A stretch of DNA of 64,000 nt from Alsobacter metallidurans (GCF_014636935.1 NZ_BMES01000002.1:682001-746000), one strand, 5' to 3'. Positions 22,254 to 30,988 are shown, counted from the stretch's first letter. Notes: generated from the letters alone by a model not told the origin. Program-made: numbers and translations.

Positions 22254-23681
22254 ATGCTTCGTTGTGTTCGCCGCTCCCCTAGCAGCAACCGCCCTGCCCC
22301 GCCAAGCGGCGGGTTGCGGCGTGGCGTCGTCTCGCTTGCGGTCGCGGCCGCGATGGCGTTTCAACCGATCGCCGCGTCCGCCCAGCAGGCGCGCGCCGGC
22401 GTCATCCGCGACGCCGAGGTCGAGGCCCTGCTGCGCGACTATGCGACGCCGGTGTTCGGCGCCGCCGGCATCCGCAAGGGCTCGGTGCAGATCGTCCTGA
22501 TCGGCGACCGCTCGTTCAACGCCTTCGTGGCGGATGGCCGGCGCATGTTCGTGAACGTCGGCGCCATCATGGACGCCAAGACGCCCAACGAGATGATCGG
22601 CGTCATCGCGCACGAATCCGGCCACATCGCGGGCGGCCATCTCCAGCGGCTACGCGAGCAGCTCGCCAATGCGCAGATCCTCGCCATCGTGGGCATGCTG
22701 CTTGGCGTGGGTGGCGCGGCGGCCGGCATGGCCTCGCGCGATCGCGTCGGCAACGCGGGCGGCGGCGCCATGGGCATCGCGCTCGGCTCGCAGGAGCTGG
22801 TGAAGCGCAGCCTGCTGGCCTACCAGCGCTCGGAGGAGCAGGCGGCCGACCTCATGGCCCTGCGCTTCCTTCAGGCCATCAGGCAGTCGCCCAAGGGCAT
22901 GCTCGACACGTTCCAGCGCTTCAACCAGGACGCGATGTTCAAGACCGCGAGCGTCGACCCCTACCTGGTCAGCCACCCGATGCCCAACGAGCGCATCGCC
23001 AACCTCGAGCGGCTCGCCGCCAAAAGCCCCTTTCTGGACGTGAAGGATCCGCCGGCCCTGCAGTTCCGCCACGACATGGCGCGCGCCAAGCTGTTTGGCT
23101 TCACCGCCAAGGCCGAGGAGGTGGGACGGCGCTACCCGCCCTCCGACATGACCCGCCCGGCCCGCTACGCCCGCGCGATCATCGCCTACCGCTACAAGCG
23201 TCTGCCCGAGGCGCTCTCCCAGGTGGACGCGCTGATCCGCGAGGACAGTGGCAACCCCTATCTGTGGGAGCTCAAGGGCCAGGTGCTGCTGGAGTTCGGA
23301 CGCGCCGCGGAGGCGATCCCGCTGCTGCGCAAGGCCGTGTCGCTGGCCCCCTCGGCGGGGCCGATCCGCACACTGCTCGGCCAGGCGCTGGTGGCGACCG
23401 AATCAAAGGCCGGCGCCGCCGAGGCCGTGCGCGAGCTCTCCAACGCGGTGCAGCGCGAGCCCGAATGGGCGGAGGGCTGGCATCACCTGTCGCGCGCCTA
23501 CGGCCTCAAGGGCGACGAGGGCATGGCCGCCTACGCGGCCGCGCAGGCTTATTTCTATTCCGGCGACTACAACGCCGCCGCCACGCAGGCGACGCGCGCC
23601 AAGGAAAAGCTGCCGCCGAATTCTCCAGGCTGGATCAAAGCCGACGATCTTTTGAACACGCGCCCGCCCCAAACGCCGTAA
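22254..23681 (+). CDS. M48 family metalloprotease with TPR region (BepA-like)
   Basis: A 475-residue protein with a signal peptide ending near ASAQQA (residue 45), an M48 zinc-peptidase domain with HESGH near 119-123 and the third ligand in RSEEQAADLMALR, a hydrophobic stretch after the active site (LAIVGMLLGVGGAAAGM), and a TPR-like C-terminal half from about residue 300. This is the architecture of BepA/YfgC, a periplasmic protease-chaperone acting on outer-membrane proteins including LptD. It precedes the DsbA-like gene by 44 bases, so a shared transcript is likely. Confidence 0.9.
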   Translation: MLRCVRRSPSSNRPAPPSGGLRRGVVSLAVAAAMAFQPIAASAQQARAGVIRDAEVEALLRDYATPVFGAAGIRKGSVQIVLIGDRSFNAFVADGRRMFVNVGAIMDAKTPNEMIGVIAHESGHIAGGHLQRLREQLANAQILAIVGMLLGVGGAAAGMASRDRVGNAGGGAMGIALGSQELVKRSLLAYQRSEEQAADLMALRFLQAIRQSPKGMLDTFQRFNQDAMFKTASVDPYLVSHPMPNERIANLERLAAKSPFLDVKDPPALQFRHDMARAKLFGFTAKAEEVGRRYPPSDMTRPARYARAIIAYRYKRLPEALSQVDALIREDSGNPYLWELKGQVLLEFGRAAEAIPLLRKAVSLAPSAGPIRTLLGQALVATESKAGAAEAVRELSNAVQREPEWAEGWHHLSRAYGLKGDEGMAAYAAAQAYFYSGDYNAAATQATRAKEKLPPNSPGWIKADDLLNTRPPQTP

Positions 23682-23725
23682 TATCCGCGCACGCGCCACG
23701 CGCCGCCCATTCCCGGAGTTCGACC

Positions 23726-24526
23726 ATGCCTCTCGCCGCCGCCCTTCCGCTTCTCCGCAAGGCCGCCATCGCGCTCGCGATTGCGGCCGCGACGGCCGCG
23801 GCGCCCCTCCCCGCGCTCGCGCAGGCAAAGCCCGCCGATCTTACGGACGCTCAGAAAAGCGCGGTGCGCGAGATGATCCGCTCCTACCTGCTGGAGAACC
23901 CCGAGGTGATTCAGGAGGCGCTGGTGGAGCTCGACCGCCGCCAGAAGGACGCCGAGAAAACCGCCACCAAGGCGGCGCTGAGCCAGGTCGCCGCCACGCT
24001 GGTGCAGTCGCCCCGCAACATCGTGCTCGGCAACCCCACCGGCGACGTCACGCTGGTGGAGTTCTTCGATTACAACTGCGGCTACTGCAAGAAGTCGCTG
24101 GCCGACATCCGCGAGCTCTCCAAGTCCGACCCGAAGCTGCGCATCGTGATCCGCGACTTCCCGGTGCTGGGCCCCGATTCGGTGGAGGCCTCCTTCGTCG
24201 CCGTGGCGGTGAAGAACCAGCTCAAGGGCGACAAGTATTTTGATTACCACCAGAAGCTGCTGGAATCGAAGGGCCGCGTCGGCAAGGAGCGCGCGCTCGC
24301 GGTCGCCAAGGAGCTCGGCGTCGATCAGGCCAGGCTCACCAAGGACCTCGAGAGCCCCGAGACGCGCGCCGCCGTGGAGGAAACCATGCGGGTCGCCGAC
24401 ATCCTCAAGCTCCAGGGCACGCCCGCCTTCGTGATCGGCGACGACGTATTGTTCGGCTCGCAGGGCGTCGAGCCCTTGCGCGGCGCCATCGCGTCCGTGC
24501 GCCAGTGCGGCAAGGCGACCTGCTGA
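23726..24526 (+). CDS. DsbA-family thiol oxidoreductase (Com1/ScsC-like)
   Basis: A 266-residue exported protein. The signal peptide ends near ALAQAKP (residue 33). A helical N-terminal segment (IRSYLLENPEVIQEALVELD) is of the type that mediates oligomerisation in Com1/ScsC proteins. The thioredoxin-fold domain carries CGYC near residues 118-121 and a cis-Pro loop QGTPAFVIGD. Two further Cys at the extreme C-terminus (CGKATC) are unusual and could form a second disulfide. It would isomerise or oxidise periplasmic disulfides. It follows the M48 protease gene. Confidence 0.9.
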   Translation: MPLAAALPLLRKAAIALAIAAATAAAPLPALAQAKPADLTDAQKSAVREMIRSYLLENPEVIQEALVELDRRQKDAEKTATKAALSQVAATLVQSPRNIVLGNPTGDVTLVEFFDYNCGYCKKSLADIRELSKSDPKLRIVIRDFPVLGPDSVEASFVAVAVKNQLKGDKYFDYHQKLLESKGRVGKERALAVAKELGVDQARLTKDLESPETRAAVEETMRVADILKLQGTPAFVIGDDVLFGSQGVEPLRGAIASVRQCGKATC

Positions 24527-24562
24527 CGCGCGAGCGCGGCGAGCGTCCCCACTCCCACCGGA

Positions 24563-24598
24563 TTGACGACGGACGCCATGCTTGATATGACGTCCGTC
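24563..24598 (+). promoter_or_regulatory. Candidate sigma-70 promoter with overlapping inverted repeat, giving a near-leaderless mRNA
   Basis: TTGACG (24563-24568), a 17-nt spacer and TATGAC (24586-24591), followed by the permease ATG at 24601. Transcription would start about 24598, so the message would be essentially leaderless, in line with the lack of a Shine-Dalgarno. Inverted repeat GACGGAC / GTCCGTC (24568-24574 and 24592-24598) flanks the spacer and -10 and could be an operator. Confidence 0.5.
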
Positions 24599-24600
24599 AA

Positions 24601-25416
24601 ATGGCGTTTTATCATATCATCAGCCGACGCGAGGCCGCGCTGGCCGTCGCGGACCTGAGCACGGGCTCGCGCTCCTGGCCCATCTGGACCCATCTCGGCC
24701 TTATGGACATCCGCCAGCGCTACCGGCGCTCGCGGCTGGGGCAGTTCTGGATCACGCTCAGCATGGCGCTGTTCGTGGGCGGCATCGGGCTCGTCAACGC
24801 CAGCCTGTTCAAGGCGGCGGCGGCCGACTACATCCCCTATCTGGCCGCCTCCTTCACGGTTTGGACCCTCGTGGCCGGCCTCGCCAACGACGCCACGGGC
24901 GTGTTTACGCAGGCCGCGCCCTTTCTGCGCCAGGCCGCCATTCCCAAAACCGTGTTCGTGCTGCGCGTGATGACGCGCAATCTCGTCGCCTTCGCGCATA
25001 ACCTCGCCATCGTCCCGATGGTGTTTCTTGTGTTCGGCGTCTGGCCGGGCACGACCGCGCTGCTCGCCCTGCCCGGGCTTGCGCTGCTGCTGGCGGCAGG
25101 CTTTTGCGCCGTGCATGCGGTGGGCGTGCTGGCGACGCGCTTCCGCGATCTGCCGCAGATCATGCAGAACGTGGTGCAGCTCGCCTTTTTCCTCACGCCC
25201 GTGATGTGGCGGCCCGAGCAGCTCGGCCCGCAGGCGCGGGCGCTGCTCTCGTTCAATCCCTTCGCCGTGTACCTGTCGCTGGTGGCCGACCCGCTGCTCG
25301 GGCGCGCTCCGCCGCTCGGGACGTGGCTGGCCGGCGTCGGCCTGCTGCTGCCGCTCGCGGGCGTGGCCTGGATCCTGTTCGCGCGGTTCCGGGCGCGCAT
25401 CCCTTATTGGCTCTAG
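24601..25416 (+). CDS. ABC-2 type polysaccharide export permease (Wzm/RgpC-like)
   Basis: A 271-residue inner-membrane protein with about six hydrophobic segments and the family N-terminal helix LGLMDIRQRYRRSRLGQFW. Wzm/KpsM/RgpC proteins form the channel that exports undecaprenyl-linked polysaccharide with a matching ATPase. The ATPase gene begins 9 bases downstream. ATG 24601 lies at the expected distance before the amphipathic helix, and no other in-frame start is better. It begins the polysaccharide module lying between dsbA-like and accB genes. Confidence 0.9.
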   Translation: MAFYHIISRREAALAVADLSTGSRSWPIWTHLGLMDIRQRYRRSRLGQFWITLSMALFVGGIGLVNASLFKAAAADYIPYLAASFTVWTLVAGLANDATGVFTQAAPFLRQAAIPKTVFVLRVMTRNLVAFAHNLAIVPMVFLVFGVWPGTTALLALPGLALLLAAGFCAVHAVGVLATRFRDLPQIMQNVVQLAFFLTPVMWRPEQLGPQARALLSFNPFAVYLSLVADPLLGRAPPLGTWLAGVGLLLPLAGVAWILFARFRARIPYWL

Positions 25417-25424
25417 GAGCGGGC

Positions 25425-26153
25425 ATGGCCTCCATTGCGCTGCGCGACGTGTGCGTCGAATTCCCGATCTACAACGCCGCCGGCCGGTCGCTGCGGCGCG
25501 GGCTGCTGCGCACCGTGGGCGGCGGGCTGGACGGCGCGGACGCCGGCGTGGTGCGCGTGCAGGCGCTGCGCAACGTCGACCTCGCGCTCGCGCCGGGCGA
25601 CCGGCTGGCGCTGGTGGGCCACAACGGGGCCGGCAAGTCGACGCTGCTGCGGGTGTTGTCGGGCGCCTACGAGCCCTCCTCGGGCGAGGCGGCGATCACC
25701 GGCCGCGTCGCCTCCCTGCTCGACATCACGCTGGGCATGGACGAGGACCTCACCGGCCGCGAGAACATCGCGCTGCGCGCCGCCTTCGCGGGGCTGACGC
25801 GGCGCGAGCTGGCCGAGCGGATGGACGAGATCGCCGAATTCTGCGAGCTCGGCGCCTTCCTGGACCTGCCGATGCGCACCTACTCGTCCGGCATGGCCCT
25901 GCGGGTGGCCTTCGCGGTGTCGACCGCCCTCACCCCCGACATCCTCCTCATCGACGAACTGATCGCCGTCGGCGACGCCGGCTTCGCCGCCAAGGCCCGC
26001 GCCCGCATCGAAAGCCTCATGGACCGCACCGCCATCCTGGTTCTGGCCAGCCACAGCGCCGAGATCCTGGAAAGCTACTGCAACAAGGCCATCCGGATGG
26101 AAGGCGGAAGGGTGGTCGCGGCCGGGACGGTGCGGGAGGTGGTGGGCGGCTAG
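25425..26153 (+). CDS. Polysaccharide export ABC ATPase (Wzt/RgpD-like, short form)
   Basis: A 242-residue ATPase with Walker A GHNGAGKST near residues 66-74, the export-family region ITLGMDEDLTGREN, signature YSSGMALRVAFA and Walker B ILLIDELIAVGD. These are diagnostic of the Wzt/TagH/KpsT branch. It ends right after the nucleotide-binding domain, without the C-terminal carbohydrate-binding domain that long Wzt proteins use to recognise a capped O-antigen end. It pairs with the permease 9 bases upstream. Its stop is 2 bases from the stop of the convergent next gene. Confidence 0.92.
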   Translation: MASIALRDVCVEFPIYNAAGRSLRRGLLRTVGGGLDGADAGVVRVQALRNVDLALAPGDRLALVGHNGAGKSTLLRVLSGAYEPSSGEAAITGRVASLLDITLGMDEDLTGRENIALRAAFAGLTRRELAERMDEIAEFCELGAFLDLPMRTYSSGMALRVAFAVSTALTPDILLIDELIAVGDAGFAAKARARIESLMDRTAILVLASHSAEILESYCNKAIRMEGGRVVAAGTVREVVGG

Positions 26154-26155
26154 AG

Positions 26156-28408
26156 TTATCGCCACTTCGGGACATTCGCGAACTCAACGCGCCAAGCGCG
26201 GAGCTTTGCGAAAAGCTTATTCCCAAGCAGCAGTTTGAGCAATATCCACCGACGCCGAACGGGTGCATCCTCCGAAATCACGACGCGACCTGTGGATGTG
26301 AGAGTGGGGCGAACCCGATCCATCTCTTTGAGGTGCGCCTCAACTCTCGCGATATCAAAGCCTTTAGCAGACAGGAGCGGCTGCCAATGACGGAGCCGCA
26401 GCCCCATCGGGTTGCGATGGAGCAACTCAGCTTTCACAAATGGGAACCCGTTGTGAAGCAGGGTCTCCCATAACTCGTGAGTTGGGTTGAGCTGCATCTC
26501 CTCAATTGCAGCAGCACCAGGAAAGAGACTTTCTAATGAGTACAGTATCTTAATTCTCAGTCCCGCAATTTTTTGAAAATAGGCGAGCATCTTGAGTTCA
26601 TAACTATCGATGACTGCCTGTTTATCTTCAAAGCTGCGAACCGAGCTCCAAAACTGTTTCACTGCCAATGATTGCAGCGCGTCATTCTGCAAGACAAAGA
26701 AAAAGCTTTGTGCATGGTGTACCGGCTCATTTGAATCCACCAACGCCAGATAATCGGCGCTCGACTGCCGGATTTTGTCGATCATTGCAGGAAACGTTGA
26801 TCCTGGTCCGATAATGCTGTCGTTTATAAATACAATCCGACGAGCTGCCCATAAGGCAGGAACTCGCTCTAGGGCTGCGGCCCACGCTGCGAAATCATAG
26901 CCGCCATTTAGGCGCACGATTACGCCATTCGATTCTTTCACGCCGTCTAGGTCAATATTTATGTCAATATTTGGGACTACATAGCAGACTACGCAATCGA
27001 AGTCTTCACGCGAGAACGCTTCGATAAGCCCCTTTGCGGCAGGCGTGAGCTTTCCGTCCGGCGCATAGCCCACGATCAAACAAACATCCCGATCAACGAG
27101 CGATACAGGCTGCCTAACAACTTTCAGCGGCAACTGAGCAGCCGTCTTGATGGCCTGACGGCTCTCCAGATCTGCCTGAAACCGGTCGGCCAGTTTGGCG
27201 GCCATCGGCGTAAAATAGATTGCCTCTTGAGCGAAAGCGGCGCCGACGCGAACTTCGTGAGCCATGCACACTAGTGCGCTCTTCGCCAGACTAAGAACCG
27301 ACTCCGACGGAGCCCGGCACTCCTCTTTGTATCGGCCAGCGAAGAGCAATCCACATCCTGCCCAAGCAGGAAAAGTCTTGCAGTCGAGCGCCTCTGGGCT
27401 GCTGCACCTTTCAGCCGTCCGTTCTGGATCATCGAAATCGATGTCGAATTTACCTTTCGCAACTTTATGGAACTGAAGGTAAGCCCGATCAGCCCAAGCA
27501 AATTGCCCCGTGTTGATCGCGTCTTTCAGAAGGCGATACAATGCGCCACTCGATACGTGAGGATCTTCGTGATCACCCAGCGTCGCAAGATAGCTGAAGT
27601 ATTCTGTCCACTTCACAAAGCCGACAGAGATGCGTGGTAGCGGCTTTTTGGAGGCCCACGCAAACAGTCTTATACCGTCGTCGTGCACTTGGACGTGTTC
27701 GTAGCCACAACGCTGGAGGAGCGACTTCAGCGCGTCTGCTGATATCAGAAAGTAGTGCAGAAACGGAGATACAGCCGCAATCAAAGTTGGCGCATCAGTG
27801 CCCCTGTCAACAGCGCGCGAGCTCGGCGTCGTCAATACCAGAACGCCTGAGTCGGAAAGAGCAGCGCTTATTTCTTTGATGAAGCCAGCTGGGTCAGATA
27901 CGTGCTCGAGGACCTCGCTGCTAAATACGAAATCAAAGCGTTCCCCGTGAATCGTCTTGGCTTCGCTGTAGTACTCAGAATATATTTCTGTCCCGAGCTT
28001 CTCGCGGCCGACCTGCCCGTACTCGCTTGCCTCTAATCCAACCGAACGGCCGTAGCCCATCGTGCTCCAGTAATGCGGTACAAACCCAAAACCGCAACCG
28101 ACGTCGAGCAGACTGCCCTTTATATCCCCCAGAGCAAACAATGGATCAAGCATCGCCGTGATGCCAGCTCCGTTTTGGACGTAACGGTGCCAATACCCCG
28201 AAAATTCATTGTAGCTTTTGATAACGTCAGGATCAGCTACGTAGTGTGATCCGCAGCTATCGCATCGGAGCAGATTCACTGAAATTTCAGGTGCGTTGTC
28301 CAAGCATACCGAAAGCGAAAGATCGGATCCCATCACTCCACAGACGGGGCACGCAGCCGCTTTAACGACACGCGCTTCGCTCGATCCTGCAAACGCTATA
28401 TTATACAT
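26156..28408 (-). CDS. Methyltransferase fused to rhamnan-synthesis-F (RgpF)-like domain, AT-rich
   Basis: A 750-residue protein starting at ATG 28408, five bases after the upstream glycosyltransferase stop. An N-terminal Cys pair set (CPVCG near 20, CDSCG near 50) resembles a zinc ribbon. A class I SAM methyltransferase follows (LLDVGCGFGFVPHYW near 98, then SSEVLEHVSDP). The C-terminal half (about 425-690) has RgpF-like features: LNGGYDFAAWAAALE, FINDSIIGP and HAQSFFFVLQNDAL. It may modify and assist transfer of a rhamnose-type polymer. Base composition is far more AT-rich than its neighbours (19 G+C of 60 at 26521-26580, against 41 of 60 at 24721-24780), a sign of transfer. Domain calls are from motif recognition. 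Confidence 0.75.
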   Translation of the reverse strand: MYNIAFAGSSEARVVKAAACPVCGVMGSDLSLSVCLDNAPEISVNLLRCDSCGSHYVADPDVIKSYNEFSGYWHRYVQNGAGITAMLDPLFALGDIKGSLLDVGCGFGFVPHYWSTMGYGRSVGLEASEYGQVGREKLGTEIYSEYYSEAKTIHGERFDFVFSSEVLEHVSDPAGFIKEISAALSDSGVLVLTTPSSRAVDRGTDAPTLIAAVSPFLHYFLISADALKSLLQRCGYEHVQVHDDGIRLFAWASKKPLPRISVGFVKWTEYFSYLATLGDHEDPHVSSGALYRLLKDAINTGQFAWADRAYLQFHKVAKGKFDIDFDDPERTAERCSSPEALDCKTFPAWAGCGLLFAGRYKEECRAPSESVLSLAKSALVCMAHEVRVGAAFAQEAIYFTPMAAKLADRFQADLESRQAIKTAAQLPLKVVRQPVSLVDRDVCLIVGYAPDGKLTPAAKGLIEAFSREDFDCVVCYVVPNIDINIDLDGVKESNGVIVRLNGGYDFAAWAAALERVPALWAARRIVFINDSIIGPGSTFPAMIDKIRQSSADYLALVDSNEPVHHAQSFFFVLQNDALQSLAVKQFWSSVRSFEDKQAVIDSYELKMLAYFQKIAGLRIKILYSLESLFPGAAAIEEMQLNPTHELWETLLHNGFPFVKAELLHRNPMGLRLRHWQPLLSAKGFDIARVEAHLKEMDRVRPTLTSTGRVVISEDAPVRRRWILLKLLLGNKLFAKLRAWRVEFANVPKWR

Positions 28409-28412
28409 CGCG

Positions 28413-29540
28413 CTACTTTCTTGTATCAAAGGGTGAATTAGACGCGATGGCAGCCATGTATAGCGCCAGATTTCCAACGAAATTTTGCCTAAAAACGCCG
28501 CTTTGAAAGATTTTTCTGGCGCGGTGGAACGAAGAACCAACCCAAGCCGCAGTTATTTGGCGGAGACATACACGCGAATGAGCATCTAGTTCAGCGTCTA
28601 GTGTGCGCAACGCTAGCAGATGCACTTTGAGCGTGTTCCGGTACTCGTCCCCAAACACCCGCCTTATCCGATACAGCCAAAACCCCAGGCTCCGGCTCAC
28701 CCCGATCGCATTCCCCCCGTGCTGCCGGTAGCTGGCGCTGGGCTGGGGATCGACCCACATGGTTCCGCCCACCCCGGTGACCACCGCATAGGCCAGCCAG
28801 TCATGCGCCGAGACGGGGCCGGCGGCGGCCGCGCGGGCCAGGACGCGCCGGGCGGCGGCGTTCATCACCATGGTGTGGCCGGGCGCCACGTTCTGCACCA
28901 GAGCGTTGCCGAAGGCCGGGGGCCGGCGCGGCGCGTCGATGCGGCCGATCACCCGGCCGTTCTCGTCCACGGTGCGCACCGCCGAGGCGTAGAGCGCCGG
29001 CCTGTCGGGCCCCTGCGAGTCGAGCCAGGCCACCGCGCGGGCGAGCTTGTCGGCGTCCCACAGGTCGTCCTGGTCGCAAAAGGCGAAATAGTCGGCCTCA
29101 ATGGCCGGGTCCTGCACCATGGCGAGGAAATTGGCCGCGAAGCCCTGGCGCGGTCCCGCGCGCCGCACGAGGCGCTCCTCTCCCCAGGCCGCCGCATAAC
29201 CGTCCAGGATCACGCCGCTCGCATCCGTGGAGCCGTCGTCCGAGGCATAAAGCGTCCAGGCGCCATGCGTCTGCCGCGCGAGCGAGTCGAGCTGCGCTGG
29301 CAGGAAGCGCGCGCCGTCATAGACCCCCATCAGGATCGCCACCGTGGCCTGCCGCCCTTCCGCGCGGGAAGCCTGGCCCGAGACCGCCGCCGGACCGCAG
29401 GCTGGCGTGCGCCAGGCGCCAGGCTCCCGCGAGCCAGCCTCGCCCCCGACCCGCGACAACCCCCGCGCGCGCGCCTGCGCCCCGTTCCGCTCCGGAATCG
29501 CCGGCGATGGACCCACAAGGCTCGCGATCAGGGAACTCAT
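28413..29540 (-). CDS. Family 2 glycosyltransferase (rhamnosyltransferase-like)
   Basis: About 375 residues. The GT-A domain is clear: VAILMGVYDGARFLPAQLDSL, ASDDGSTD, AFCDQDDLWDADKL (DXD-type metal site) and later SAHDWLAYAV. The family resembles RgpB/WbbL-type rhamnosyltransferases but the donor sugar is not proven. The first 70 residues are low-complexity and Ala/Arg/Gly-rich. ATG 29540 was chosen; an in-frame ATG at 29660 would lengthen this tail. The C-terminal 90 codons (left of about 28680) are visibly less GC-rich than the rest, matching the AT-rich gene that follows. It is cotranscribed with the methyltransferase/RgpF-like gene. Confidence 0.85.
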   Translation of the reverse strand: MSSLIASLVGPSPAIPERNGAQARARGLSRVGGEAGSREPGAWRTPACGPAAVSGQASRAEGRQATVAILMGVYDGARFLPAQLDSLARQTHGAWTLYASDDGSTDASGVILDGYAAAWGEERLVRRAGPRQGFAANFLAMVQDPAIEADYFAFCDQDDLWDADKLARAVAWLDSQGPDRPALYASAVRTVDENGRVIGRIDAPRRPPAFGNALVQNVAPGHTMVMNAAARRVLARAAAAGPVSAHDWLAYAVVTGVGGTMWVDPQPSASYRQHGGNAIGVSRSLGFWLYRIRRVFGDEYRNTLKVHLLALRTLDAELDAHSRVCLRQITAAWVGSSFHRARKIFQSGVFRQNFVGNLALYMAAIASNSPFDTRK

Positions 29541-30508
29541 GAAGCCGCCCCACCCCGACCAGGAACCGGCGCTTTGCCCGCCCGCCCGATCGGCAATTCC
29601 AAAAACCCGGGACCAATCCCGCCCCTCCGAATACAGGGGCGGCCACAGGGCTCGCAACACACTTTTAAGTTGCGTTACTGGGAACGAGCGCCGTTATTGG
29701 AGAAATAGAAGTCAAATACTGGAAATATTGCTTCGGAACCGAACAATGCGGCCTTTTCGGTTAACCTTCGCCGGAGAGTTTCCGGCCGGGGCGTCGCGCC
29801 GGCCCCTCACGGAACGCCGCGCCGGCATCGCGCGGCTTTTCAGGCGGCGTCTACCTGGCCATCAGCGCCTCGCCCAGCGCGGCCCGATGAGTGAAGCGTG
29901 GCATTCGCCGCGCCGGCCGGGACGGCGGCCCAGGCCGGGACCTCAGTCGAACCCGCCGCCCCCGCGCGCCAGCGCAACCGTCAGCACCGCCCGCGGGTAG
30001 CCCAGCCACGCCCGCAGCCCCGGCCCGCGCCGCGCCGAGCCGCGTCCGAGAGACCCGCTTCCGAGAGACCCGCTTCCAAAGCCCTCGCTCGCTATCGCCT
30101 CGCCGGCCGCCGGGGACGGTTCGCGGGAAAACGGGTCTAAGCCCCGCACCGCGACCCCGTGGCCTTCTCCGGCCGCAACAAACGCAACCTCGTTACTTGG
30201 CAATGAACTCACCCCGTCCTCCTCAAAGGAGTAAAAACGCCAGATGAAATGTTAATTCATTTTTAAGAATGTGATCGCTCAAGATTTGTACACGCCGATT
30301 CGAAGCATCCGCAACACGTCTTCTGCGTGCATAACCCAGGCCTGCTCGCCGGCGCTGCGTTGTTGATGGCGCTCGCCTGCGCACGGGCGCGCGCTTCCCC
30401 TTCCGCCCGCAAGCGGATATGAGAGCGCGTCGGAGCGCGCCCGCGCCGGACCCGCTCCCCCGCGCGCGCCCGCGCCCGCCCACCCAAACGAAGGCGACGA
30501 CCAGACCC
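29541..30508. other. Intergenic region between the glycosyltransferase and accB
   Basis: Nearly one kilobase without a supported gene. The middle (29800-30130) is very GC-rich and low in complexity, with a 15-base tandem duplication (CCGAGAGACCCGCTT, about 30045-30075). AT-rich patches lie at 29660-29760 and 30220-30300. No aroQ-like sequence, which usually precedes accB in this order, was found on either strand. It must contain the divergent promoters of the glycosyltransferase and accB. Confidence 0.5.
30252..30266. promoter_or_regulatory. CtrA-like box TTAA-N7-TTAA
   Basis: TTAATTCATTTTTAA exactly matches the TTAA-N7-TTAA consensus for the alphaproteobacterial cell-cycle regulator CtrA. 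It sits 243 bases upstream of accB in a locally AT-rich patch, where chance matches are more likely. Confidence 0.3.
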
Positions 30509-30988
30509 ATGTCCAAGGACCAAGCCATCGACCCCAAGCTCGTGCGCGAGATCGCCACCATGCTCGCCGATACGGACCTGACCGAGATCGAGGTCGAAAA
30601 GGGCGACTTGCGCATCCGGGTCGTCCGGCAACTTCCCGCGCCCCAGGTGGTGCAATACGCCGCTCCCGCGCATGCGCCGCACGCGACCGTGGCCCCGCCG
30701 CCCGTACCCACCGCTGCGCCCGGCTCGGCGAAGGCGGAAGCCGCCGGCCCGCCCGCCGGCGCGGTGACGTCCCCGATGGTCGGCACCGCCTACCGCCGCC
30801 CCTCGCCTGACGCCAAGGCGTTCGTGGAGGTCGGCTCGGTGGTGAAGGCGGGCGAGAAGATCCTGCTTGTCGAGGCCATGAAGACCTTCAACGAGATCGT
30901 GGCGCCGCGCGCCGGCACCGTCACGGCCATCTTCATTGAGGACGGCCAGCCGGTGGAATACGGCGAGCCGCTGCTGGTCATCGAATAA
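30509..30988 (+). CDS. accB: Biotin carboxyl carrier protein of acetyl-CoA carboxylase
   Basis: A 159-residue BCCP. The N-terminal segment ([26 protein letters not shown]) is the family oligomerisation region, followed by a Pro/Ala-rich flexible linker and the biotinyl domain. The biotin-accepting Lys is in [10 protein letters not shown]; the usual EAMKM is EAMKT, as in many alphaproteobacteria. The thumb-like segment of the biotinyl domain is present. Biotin carried here is carboxylated by AccC and passed to the AccAD transferase to make malonyl-CoA. ATG 30509 is just before the conserved start; its stop overlaps the accC start. Confidence 0.97.
   Translation: MSKDQAIDPKLVREIATMLADTDLTEIEVEKGDLRIRVVRQLPAPQVVQYAAPAHAPHATVAPPPVPTAAPGSAKAEAAGPPAGAVTSPMVGTAYRRPSPDAKAFVEVGSVVKAGEKILLVEAMKTFNEIVAPRAGTVTAIFIEDGQPVEYGEPLLVIE

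Noticed and set aside
30045-30075. Tandem 15-base duplication as a possible CRISPR or satellite
   Set aside because: Only two copies with no spacer; a simple local duplication in low-complexity sequence.
29891-30247. Open frames in the GC-rich part of the region before accB
   Set aside because: Their products are strings of Arg, Pro and Ala with no ribosome-binding site or family resemblance; overlapping frames on both strands look alike.
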